Source: Armatimonadota bacterium (GTDB taxonomy: Bacteria; Armatimonadota; Hebobacteria; CAIYQO01). Taken from it: a stretch of 5,796 nucleotides of DNA. Below the pieces are notes generated by a model. It did no database searches. It was not told where the DNA came from and worked only from the letters and a program-made list of their open reading frames with translations. Position numbers and translations under genes: made by a program. The stretch's first letter is position 1. Each line of letters starts with the position of its first letter. The DNA lies in contig JAKIYB010000289.1 in assembly GCA_022708765.1 (NCBI GenBank), positions 356-6,151 of the forward strand. The letters run 5' to 3'. Positions 1 through 5,723 of this stretch are shown here, piece after piece.

Positions 1-1
1 A

Positions 2-802
2 AGCACTCCGACCGAACTGACCCTCTTCCGCCGGGGCGTGAAGGCGCAGCCGGGCCGGCTCTATGTGCTGGCAATCGGTATCAACAAATACCCCAAACTA
101 TCGGCCGACGCACAACTGGAGTTCGCCGCGGGCGATGCGACGGCCATTGCGAACGTCTTCAAAGCACAGCCTGCGAACGCCGTCTACACCGGGGTTAGCC
201 TGGGTCTGCTCACTGACGCTACCGCCACCCTGTCCAACATCAAAATCGCCCTACGCGAATTGAAAGACCGCGCAGGCGAGCATGACTCGGTGGTGATCTT
301 CATCGCCGGGCACGGCATACAGGACGCCCAGGGGATATACTACTTCCCGACATCCGACGTGGATATAAAAAACCTGAAGGCTACGGCGCTGTGCTGGGAA
401 GATTTCCACGCCGTGCTGCGCGAGGTGCGCGCCCGCCAGGTGCTGCTGCTGGCGGACACCTGTCAGTCGGCGCAAATCGTCGGTAACGCGCGCGTAAATA
501 GCGACGCGCTGGTAGCGAAAATCAACGCGGATGCCCACCGGCTGGTCTTCACCGCCACCCGCGCCACCGAGAGTTCGCTGGAACGCCCGGACTGGGGCCA
601 TGGCGCCTTCACGAAAGCGCTGCTGGAAGCGCTGACCGGACAGGCTGATGCCGACAAGGACGGCAATATTACCCTGCACGAACTGCGCGAATACGTGCCG
701 ACCCGCGTAGTGGAGTTGACGAAAAACCGTCAGCACCCACAGATGCCGTATCTGGATCAGTTTGAACCTGATACCGTATTGGGACAGGTGGTTGCGCCGT
801 GA
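2..802 (+). CDS. Caspase-like (peptidase C14) protein, C-terminal part; 5' end outside the window
   Basis: This is the C-terminal part of a caspase-fold cysteine protease. The reading frame is open back to base 2 without a stop, so the GTG at 38 is probably internal and the gene is cut by the window edge. Numbering from that GTG, the fold begins with RLYVLAIGINKYP. The catalytic His lies in FIAGHGIQD (His92, codon 311-313) and the catalytic Cys in LLADTCQSAQ (Cys142, codon 461-463). The 50-residue spacing is usual for the family. The common form is D-x-C-x-S-G, and here the Gly is Ala. Residues 204-215 (DADKDGNITLHE, bases 647-682) match a canonical EF-hand Ca2+ loop. In the family, such C-terminal caspase domains often follow WD40 repeats or another sensor region; that part is not visible, so the N-terminal architecture is inference. 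No signal peptide can be judged. The gene converges on the cyclase gene with a 3-bp gap. Substrate and partners are unknown. Confidence 0.88.
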   Translation, partial: STPTELTLFRRGVKAQPGRLYVLAIGINKYPKLSADAQLEFAAGDATAIANVFKAQPANAVYTGVSLGLLTDATATLSNIKIALRELKDRAGEHDSVVIFIAGHGIQDAQGIYYFPTSDVDIKNLKATALCWEDFHAVLREVRARQVLLLADTCQSAQIVGNARVNSDALVAKINADAHRLVFTATRATESSLERPDWGHGAFTKALLEALTGQADADKDGNITLHELREYVPTRVVELTKNRQHPQMPYLDQFEPDTVLGQVVAP

Positions 803-805
803 CCA

Positions 806-2185
806 TCAGGTGGTGGGCGCCGGTTGTGGGGTGAGGCAGTCAATATAGCGCCGCACCGTAACCTGGGTCTCATCGGGAAGCTGTGTCATCAGCGCCTGGC
901 AGTCGGAGAAGTCGAAGGGGATCATCCGCGACAGCGGCACCGCCAGCAGCGCCTCCAGGCGCTCGCGGCATGCCTCCGCGTGGTTATCGTGCGCGAGCAA
1001 TCCGGCGAGGTAACCGAGGAAGGCGCAGACCGCCAACTCACCATCGTCGCAGTTGGCGGCATCAGCGTCATCGGCGAAGCGCAGCGCCTGCCTGTATTCG
1101 CCATGTTGAATAAGGCTTTCGATGAGATTGATACGCGCGATAGCCAGTGAGGGATTGCATAGCAGGGCATGCTGATAGTTCTCGATCTCCTCCGCAAGTT
1201 GCCCGTGTTGCAAGTGATAAAGACCCAGAAGATAATATGCTTCGGCGTGATCTTTATCGTATCGCAGCACCGCGTGGCAATACTCGGCTGCGCGTTTAAA
1301 ATCGCCGACCTGATAATAGCAGATGGCGATATTATAGAGGCCAGGGACATAGGCGGGCTCAGCTTCCAGCGTGTCGCGCAGCGTTTCAATGGCCTTATGA
1401 TAGCGGCCCTGGTGGTAGAAGTAGTTGCCCACCATCAGCCCCATCCACAGGTCGTACGGATTGTTGAGGTAAGCCCGGTAAATCACATCAAACTCTTCAT
1501 CGGTGATCTCGAAATCGTAGCCCTGCTTGAAGCCTTTTACCTCGTAGATGGGAAGATTGCGCCGGATACCCTCAACCCAGGTTGTGTTCCGATCAGTGAA
1601 GCAGACACCGAGCGTGGATTGGCGGGCATGACGGTAGACGCCTTCACTGACCATAATATGCGAATACATCCCCTGGCGAGACAGCCCTTCGATTTTTTTC
1701 GTCAGGTTAATAGCCCATCCTTCCGCCGTACGTGGCAGCCCACGTCCGGGATGAAAGCCGACGACCACCTCCCCGATGTGAATCCCGATACCGAGTTCTT
1801 CGTTATGTTTACCCTGGGCGATACGCGTGCGGTTGAAGGAGGAGAGCATCCACCGCCGTTTGATGTTGAAGGCGATGTGCAGCGCGATATCAATATGCCG
1901 TTCAATCGATGCGTCGTCATTCGGACCACAGGCGATAAAGAACGCTTCATCGCCACGTATGGAGAACTCGCATTCGGTGCGTGCTTTAGCAGGTAGATCA
2001 TCGAGCGCGCGTTCGATCACCTGGCGGGCAATCATTTGATATTCGCTGATGAAAGCATCATACGCTTCTAAACTCAATATGTTTGAAATTTCGGAGGAAT
2101 TGCAGATATCCACGAACATAATCGTCGCCATCTGTATCTCCGGTGCCTCGTCTCGTGCCGCTATGCCATCTTCATGCTCGCTCAT
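806..2185 (-). CDS. Class III adenylate/guanylate cyclase-domain protein with C-terminal TPR repeats
   Basis: This 459-residue protein has an N-terminal class III nucleotidyl cyclase domain (about residues 17-190) and a tetratricopeptide region (about 245-380, perhaps further). I see no membrane segment, so it is probably cytosolic. The cyclase core begins ATIMFVDICNSSEIS. Asp26 and Asp79 (SIRGDEAFF) are at the two metal-binding positions, and GIGIHIGEVVVG (132-143) is typical. Thr153, seven residues before Asn160, fits the Thr of class IIIb enzymes. Two positions deviate by eye alignment: the purine-selecting Lys is Ser75, and the transition-state Arg four after Asn160 is Lys164. Activity and the nucleotide made are therefore uncertain. 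The TPRs show the usual pattern, for example GNYFYHQGRYHKAIETL and GLYNIAICYYQVGDFKRA, and imply a protein partner. I chose the ATG at 2185 because GAGGAG lies 6 bases upstream. An in-frame TTG at 2212 would add nine residues but lacks such support. Confidence 0.9.
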   Translation of the reverse strand: MSEHEDGIAARDEAPEIQMATIMFVDICNSSEISNILSLEAYDAFISEYQMIARQVIERALDDLPAKARTECEFSIRGDEAFFIACGPNDDASIERHIDIALHIAFNIKRRWMLSSFNRTRIAQGKHNEELGIGIHIGEVVVGFHPGRGLPRTAEGWAINLTKKIEGLSRQGMYSHIMVSEGVYRHARQSTLGVCFTDRNTTWVEGIRRNLPIYEVKGFKQGYDFEITDEEFDVIYRAYLNNPYDLWMGLMVGNYFYHQGRYHKAIETLRDTLEAEPAYVPGLYNIAICYYQVGDFKRAAEYCHAVLRYDKDHAEAYYLLGLYHLQHGQLAEEIENYQHALLCNPSLAIARINLIESLIQHGEYRQALRFADDADAANCDDGELAVCAFLGYLAGLLAHDNHAEACRERLEALLAVPLSRMIPFDFSDCQALMTQLPDETQVTVRRYIDCLTPQPAPTT

Positions 2186-2191
2186 ACTACA

Positions 2192-2197
2192 CTCCTC
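2192..2197 (-). promoter_or_regulatory. Shine-Dalgarno of the cyclase-TPR gene
   Basis: On the minus strand the sequence reads GGTGAGGAGTGTAGT directly before the ATG at 2185. GAGGAG sits 6 bases from the start codon, the normal spacing. This site decides the start in favour of the ATG at 2185 rather than the TTG at 2212. Confidence 0.8.
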
Positions 2198-2306
2198 ACC
2201 AACCTCTGACAATCATAAGAACTTGGGGTATCACTTTGTTTCGCGATACACACGCCTTTTCCTTTCACGAGTGGGCACACCCGGGACGATGCCAAACACC
2301 TGGGGT

Positions 2307-2338
2307 GCAATACGTGGAAGTCCATTTCCACGTTTTGC
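2307..2338. repeat. Imperfect inverted repeat, 13-bp arms, 6-bp spacer
   Basis: The left arm GCAATACGTGGAA (2307-2319) pairs with the right arm TTCCACGTTTTGC (2326-2338) at 12 of 13 positions; the one mismatch is T-T at 2311/2334. The inner 8 bp (ACGTGGAA/TTCCACGT) are perfect. It lies 122 bp upstream of the cyclase start and about 300 bp upstream of the nifX-like start. It could be an operator for a dimeric regulator or an RNA hairpin. It is a poor terminator candidate: the T run is part of the arm, and no plus-strand gene ends just upstream. Confidence 0.65.
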
Positions 2339-2557
2339 TCTAGTGTGCATTGGGCTGCTTGCGCTTTCAGGAGTCACCCACGGTGTAAAACCACCCATCC
2401 GATGATGCATAACGCTTTGTTGGGCACGACGTGACAACGGATAATCTTTGAGAGGGTGTCATATCCTCCTCACACACATTTTGTCAGACATCTGTAGATC
2501 GATACTCTCGCGACAGACACTCCAAGCTCACAGTGTCATTCAATATGTACCCATCGC

Positions 2558-2585
2558 TTGACAGAAATCGTAGCTTACAGATAAT
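2558..2585 (+). promoter_or_regulatory. Sigma70-type promoter of the nifX-like gene
   Basis: A perfect -35 TTGACA (2558-2563) is followed after 16 bp by GATAAT (2580-2585), which is 5 of 6 to the TATAAT consensus. Transcription would start near 2592, leaving a leader of about 45 bases before the ATG at 2637. No operator-like repeat is obvious over the promoter. Confidence 0.65.
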
Positions 2586-2636
2586 ATGGTGTAGTTTGCA
2601 TCTATATGTATCAAACATTTCATGGGAGGCTGAGGC

Positions 2637-2996
2637 ATGAAGATAGCAGTACCCGCGGTGGACCGTGAGCCGACCGCGATGATTGATGCCCGTTTCGGGC
2701 GCGCCCCCTGGTTTCTGGTGTATGATACTGAAACCCAAGCCTGGGAGGCGGTGGCGAATACTTCGAATCTGCAAACCGCTCAGGGAGCAGGGATTCAATC
2801 CGCTGAGACAATTGCACGCCGAGGCGTGGCTGTGGTGTTGGCCCCCCATTGTGGCCCAAAAGCATTTCGCGTTCTGCAGGCGGCCGGGGTCACTGTCCAT
2901 CTGGGCGTGAGTGGCACCGTGAACGATGCGTTGACCGCCTACCAAGCTGGACAGCTTCCGCCGGCAGTAGCCGCCGATGTCGAAGGGCACTGGTAA
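2637..2996 (+). CDS. NifX/NifB-C-terminal-like protein (dinitrogenase FeMo-cofactor biosynthesis family)
   Basis: This 119-residue protein belongs to the small NifX/NafY/NifB-C-like fold, whose members bind or carry iron-sulfur or FeMo-cofactor precursors. The family landmarks appear in order: MKIAVP at the N-terminus, ARFGRAPWFLVYD (18-30), GAGIQSAE (50-57), HCGPKAF (71-77), GVSGTVNDAL (90-99) and a terminal GHW (117-119). The length matches stand-alone family members. His71, Cys72, His88 and His118 are possible metal or cluster ligands, but this is inference. No nif structural or assembly gene is nearby, so a role in nitrogenase maturation is not supported. Many anaerobes and sulfur metabolisers carry such orphan NifX-like proteins of unknown function. 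The ATG at 2637 has GGGAGG (2624-2629) 7 bases upstream and its own promoter. The gap to padR is 208 bp with no clear intrinsic terminator. Confidence 0.88.
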   Translation: MKIAVPAVDREPTAMIDARFGRAPWFLVYDTETQAWEAVANTSNLQTAQGAGIQSAETIARRGVAVVLAPHCGPKAFRVLQAAGVTVHLGVSGTVNDALTAYQAGQLPPAVAADVEGHW

Positions 2997-3138
2997 TGTA
3001 GTGTCACATCCTCGTTGATGGCATGCTTGCACTGGTCTTTACTCTTTTTCCGCAGCGACAGTGGACTCATTTACTACTCCGGCATAGGTAAGATTGTATC
3101 TCGCTCTTCCTGGAGCGCGAACTTAAGACGATGCAACC

Positions 3139-3156
3139 CTACCACTGCCGTGGTAG
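3139..3156. promoter_or_regulatory. Putative operator: perfect inverted repeat CTACCAC-N4-GTGGTAG
   Basis: A perfect 7-bp inverted repeat with a 4-bp spacer ends 2 bp before the TG of the extended -10 of the padR promoter, so it covers where a -35 would be. A dimeric repressor bound here would block polymerase. Autoregulation by the adjacent PadR protein is the natural guess, though classical PadR sites have an ATGT-N8-ACAT character, which this is not. Confidence 0.55.
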
Positions 3157-3158
3157 TA

Positions 3159-3167
3159 TGTTATAAT
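3159..3167 (+). promoter_or_regulatory. Extended -10 promoter of padR
   Basis: TGTTATAAT is a perfect extended -10 (TG-N-TATAAT). The -35 position 17 bp upstream is CTACCA, unlike TTGACA, which suits an extended -10 promoter. Transcription would start near 3174, leaving a leader of about 30 bases. The -10 is also the left half of a small palindrome, TATAA-TG-TTATA (3162-3173), which may add a second protein contact. Confidence 0.6.
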
Positions 3168-3204
3168 GTTATAGTATCATTTAACACCTAGAGGGAAAGC
3201 AACT

Positions 3205-3600
3205 ATGCCCCGAGGTCAGTGTCATCGTCACGGCGCCGAACGTCCCTGTACCTGTGCGATGGGCAATCTCTACCGGTTTGTCGAACCAGTGGTGCTATTG
3301 CTGTTAAAAAAACACGGCCCGTCATATGGTTACGAATTAGCGACGGCATTGCATGGTCACGCGCTGACGGATGCCGAGATTGAACGGGCGGCACTATATC
3401 GCACGCTGAAACAGTTGGAAACAAGTGGACACGTCGTATCGGAATGGGATATCAGCGGTAGTGGGCCAGCCCGCCATGTTTATCGGTTGACCGATAGCGG
3501 TGAAGCACATCTGCAGGAGTGGGGGGTTGTGGTGAATAAGCTTTCACAGGCCATGACCGCCTTTGTCATGGAAGTCCGCGACATCGAGCATTCCGGATGA
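3205..3600 (+). CDS. PadR-family transcriptional regulator with Cys/His-rich N-terminus
   Basis: This 131-residue protein is a winged helix-turn-helix regulator of the PadR type. The core runs from about residue 22: LYRFVEPVVLLLLKKHGPSYGYELA, then ERAALYRTLKQLETSGHV (recognition helix and turn) and ARHVYRLTDSGEAHLQEW (the wing). The C-terminal helix (about 108-131) probably dimerises. Before the DNA-binding domain is a short segment with Cys6, His7, His9, Cys15 and Cys17, which is not part of the minimal PadR fold. It could bind a metal or an Fe-S cluster, or sense thiols; this is inference. The ATG at 3205 follows GAGGG (3191-3195) at 9 bases. The gene probably represses its own promoter and the downstream reductase, which begins 63 bp after its stop with no obvious promoter or terminator between. 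The family assignment is secure; the ligand is unknown. Confidence 0.9.
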   Translation: MPRGQCHRHGAERPCTCAMGNLYRFVEPVVLLLLKKHGPSYGYELATALHGHALTDAEIERAALYRTLKQLETSGHVVSEWDISGSGPARHVYRLTDSGEAHLQEWGVVVNKLSQAMTAFVMEVRDIEHSG

Positions 3601-3663
3601 TGCATTCTCAACACGACTACTCTTTCACCTCTATGTATTACTTATCTGTAAGGAGGCGCTGTT

Positions 3664-5361
3664 ATGCCAAACAAGATCGTCATCATCGGTGGTGTCGCCT
3701 GCGGACCGAAAGCCGCGGCTCGCGCCAGACGCCTGGAACCCGCCGCCGATATTACCCTCATCGAGCGCGGTGAACTGTTCTCCTATGCCGGATGCGGCAT
3801 GCCCTACTACATTCAGGGAGAAATTCCCAGCGTTGACGAACTGATGAGCACTCCGGCAGGTGCCGTCCGTGATGCTGCCTTCTTTAAAAACGTGAAGGCT
3901 ATCCGGTGTATGGGCCGCACGTTGGCCGAGCGAATTGACCGCGCGCAGAAACTGGTACACGTGGTCTCGCTTGACAGCGGCGAGCAGTCAGCCATCCCCT
4001 ACGACAAACTGGTACTGGCTACCGGCGCCGACGCCGTGCTGCCCCCCATTCCCGGTGCGGACCTGAAGCACGTCTTTCGCCTGAATCATCCCTATGATGC
4101 CGAAGGCATCCGCACAGCCGTCGCCAATGGATGTCAACGCGCGGTGATTGTGGGCGCCGGATTGATCGGCCTGGAAGTAGCGGAAGCGCTGGCGACCCGT
4201 GGATTGAGCGTTAGCATCGTGGAGATGCTGCCGATGGTGGTGCCGGCATTCCTGGACGCTGACATGGCCGCCCACTTGCAGAAACATCTCGCGGCGAAGG
4301 GTGTAACAGTGCATACCAACGCATGCGTCACTTCGCTCGAGGCTGATGATGCTGGCCGTGTTGCCGGAGTGGTTACTTCCACCGGTTGCATCGCCGCTGA
4401 CCTGGTCCTCATTGCCATCGGCGTGCGGCCGAATGTAAAATTGGCACGCGATGCCGGACTAGATATCGGCGACACCGGCGCGATCAAGGTTAATATCCAC
4501 CTGCAGACCAGTGACCCCGATATTTACGCCGGCGGCGATTGCGTGGAAAGCATTCACCGACTCACCGGCAAACCATGCTACGTGCCATTAGGCTCGACGG
4601 CCAACAAACACGGGCGCGTTATCGGCGATAATGTCACCGGTGGGGACACCACCTTCCCCGGTGTACTGGGTACCGTCATATTCAAGGCCTTTGACATGAA
4701 TATCGGGCGCGTGGGTCTTTCGGAAAAAGATTGCGCAAAACTCGGTATCCCCTATCTGGTGGGACTGACTCCCGGCCCGGATCGAGCGCATTACTATCCC
4801 ACGGCCAAGCCGATGGTGCTCAAAATGCTCTCTCATGCCGAAAATGGCTCCCTGCTCGGTGTGCAGGCGGTCGGGCCCGGTGATGTCGCCAAGCGCGTTG
4901 ATGTGGTCGCCACCGCCCTTTCGTACGGGGCGAAGACGCAGGATCTGGCGGAACTCGACCTGGCGTATGCACCACCGTATTCCTCGGCGGTAGATCTGCT
5001 GGCGCATGCCGCCAACGTTATCTCGAACAAGGCGACAGGCGTTGCCGTCGCCATCAGCCCAGCCGAGTTGAAAGCGAAGTTAGACGCCGGCGAGGATTTC
5101 GTGTTGCTGGATGTGCGTAGCCCGAAGGAAGTAGCGGCTATGCCGTTCACCGACGCACACGTGGTTAACATCCCGCTGGGGATGCTCCGCGCCCGACTGG
5201 CGGAACTGCCTCGGGACAAGGAGATCGTCGCATTCTGCAAGATTAGCGTCCGTGGCTACGAAGCACAACGTATCCTCCACGGAGAAGGATTTGACAATGT
5301 CTGCTTCCTGGATGGCGGGCTCATGGCCTGGCCGTATCCGATGAAAGCGGTGACGGCATGA
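3664..5361 (+). CDS. FAD-dependent CoA-disulfide/persulfide reductase with C-terminal rhodanese domain
   Basis: This 565-residue flavoenzyme resembles the CoADR-Rhd/Npsr group, which uses NAD(P)H to reduce CoA disulfide, CoA persulfide or polysulfide. The N-terminal FAD loop is IVIIGGVACG (5-14). The single redox Cys44 lies in SYAGCGMPYY, the CoADR pattern rather than the CxxxxC of glutathione reductases. The NAD(P)H site is VGAGLIGLE (163-171), and the second FAD contact is DIYAGGD (286-292). Tyr435 and Tyr439 in AYAPPYSSA fit the conserved C-terminal Tyr region that reaches the active site of the partner subunit. The rhodanese domain spans about 466-560, with LLDVRS (481-486) and catalytic Cys525 in FCKISVRGYEA; the loop glycine of the common CxxGxR is Ser. 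Length is normal for the fused form. No signal peptide is seen, so it is cytosolic. AAGGAGG (3650-3656) lies 7 bases before the ATG. It overlaps the next gene by 4 bp. NADH/NADPH preference and the true substrate cannot be read from the sequence. Confidence 0.92.
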   Translation: MPNKIVIIGGVACGPKAAARARRLEPAADITLIERGELFSYAGCGMPYYIQGEIPSVDELMSTPAGAVRDAAFFKNVKAIRCMGRTLAERIDRAQKLVHVVSLDSGEQSAIPYDKLVLATGADAVLPPIPGADLKHVFRLNHPYDAEGIRTAVANGCQRAVIVGAGLIGLEVAEALATRGLSVSIVEMLPMVVPAFLDADMAAHLQKHLAAKGVTVHTNACVTSLEADDAGRVAGVVTSTGCIAADLVLIAIGVRPNVKLARDAGLDIGDTGAIKVNIHLQTSDPDIYAGGDCVESIHRLTGKPCYVPLGSTANKHGRVIGDNVTGGDTTFPGVLGTVIFKAFDMNIGRVGLSEKDCAKLGIPYLVGLTPGPDRAHYYPTAKPMVLKMLSHAENGSLLGVQAVGPGDVAKRVDVVATALSYGAKTQDLAELDLAYAPPYSSAVDLLAHAANVISNKATGVAVAISPAELKAKLDAGEDFVLLDVRSPKEVAAMPFTDAHVVNIPLGMLRARLAELPRDKEIVAFCKISVRGYEAQRILHGEGFDNVCFLDGGLMAWPYPMKAVTA

Positions 5362-5723
5362 AGTTGAACGTTGCCGTCCTGGGAGCGTCCAGAAATCCAG
5401 AGCGCTACTCGTACCAGGCCGTAGTGATGCTCACCGAGGCTGGTCACCGAGTCTTCCCAGTACATCCCGCTGCGAGGCCTGTCCATGGCATAACCTGTTA
5501 TCCGAACCTGAAATCCATCCCAGATCCAGTAGACACCATCACCATCTACCTTTCGGAGCAGAACTCGACACCGCTCATCGAAGAGATCATCGCGTGCGGG
5601 CCCCGGCGGGTAATCCTCAATCCGGGAACCGAAAGCGCGGCATTGACCGGCCGCTGTGAGGCCGCTGGCATCCAGATACTGGAGGCGTGCACGCTGGTCA
5701 TGATACGCACCGGGCAGTTTTGA
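5358..5723 (+). CDS. Small CoA-binding protein (CoA_binding_2, YccU-like)
   Basis: This 121-residue single-domain Rossmann-fold protein resembles the CoA-binding domain of succinyl-CoA synthetase alpha and the YccU-like family. The landmarks are VAVLGASRNPERYSYQAV (5-22) with the nucleotide loop, HRVFPVHP (30-37), the NPGTES motif and the C-terminal EACTLVMIRTGQF, whose Cys111 is usual in the family. No catalytic domain accompanies it, and the biochemical role of stand-alone members is not well established; binding of CoA or an acyl/persulfide-CoA is the family expectation. Its ATG overlaps the reductase stop (ATGA, 5358-5361), so translation is probably coupled and the two proteins likely act on the same CoA thiol pool. 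That functional link is inference from context. The 73 bp that follow carry no recognisable terminator or gene. Confidence 0.9.
   Translation: MKLNVAVLGASRNPERYSYQAVVMLTEAGHRVFPVHPAARPVHGITCYPNLKSIPDPVDTITIYLSEQNSTPLIEEIIACGPRRVILNPGTESAALTGRCEAAGIQILEACTLVMIRTGQF

Larger units (their letters stand above)
2186..2636. other. Divergent intergenic region between the cyclase and nifX-like genes
   Basis: This stretch of about 450 bp has no convincing coding gene. Open frames on both strands are short, have no recognisable protein pattern, and mostly lack Shine-Dalgarno sites. It must contain the promoter of the minus-strand cyclase gene. The best -10 candidate I can find is TATGAT (minus strand, 2217-2212), but no -35 lies at the right distance, so I do not annotate it. 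The region does hold a long palindrome (2307-2338) and a good plus-strand promoter (2558-2585), both listed separately. It is visibly more AT-rich than the genes, especially from 2490 onward. Confidence 0.7.

Noticed and set aside
1169..1996. 275-codon plus-strand open frame opposite the cyclase-TPR gene
   Set aside because: Long but antisense to a well-supported cyclase-TPR coding frame, with no domain pattern of its own.
2405..2425. Integron attC-like end: minus strand GCCCAACAAAGCGTT
   Set aside because: It resembles the RYYYAAC end of attC sites, but I find no matching GTTRRRY partner at a suitable distance and no cassette-like arrangement.
2231..2437. 68-codon minus-strand open frame in the intergenic region
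   Set aside because: The product is rich in Arg and Pro with no recognisable pattern, and the frame runs across the palindrome.
2637..2996. Nitrogen-fixation locus suggested by the NifX-like gene
   Set aside because: No nifHDK, nifB, nifEN or other nitrogenase gene is present in the window, and orphan NifX-like proteins are common outside diazotrophs.
2484..3032. 182-codon minus-strand open frame opposite the nifX-like gene
   Set aside because: It is antisense to a clear family member and has no recognisable protein features; it is a coding shadow.
3102..3117. Small hairpin CGCTC-N6-GAGCG between the nifX-like gene and padR
   Set aside because: A 5-bp stem without a following T run is not a convincing terminator and could occur by chance.
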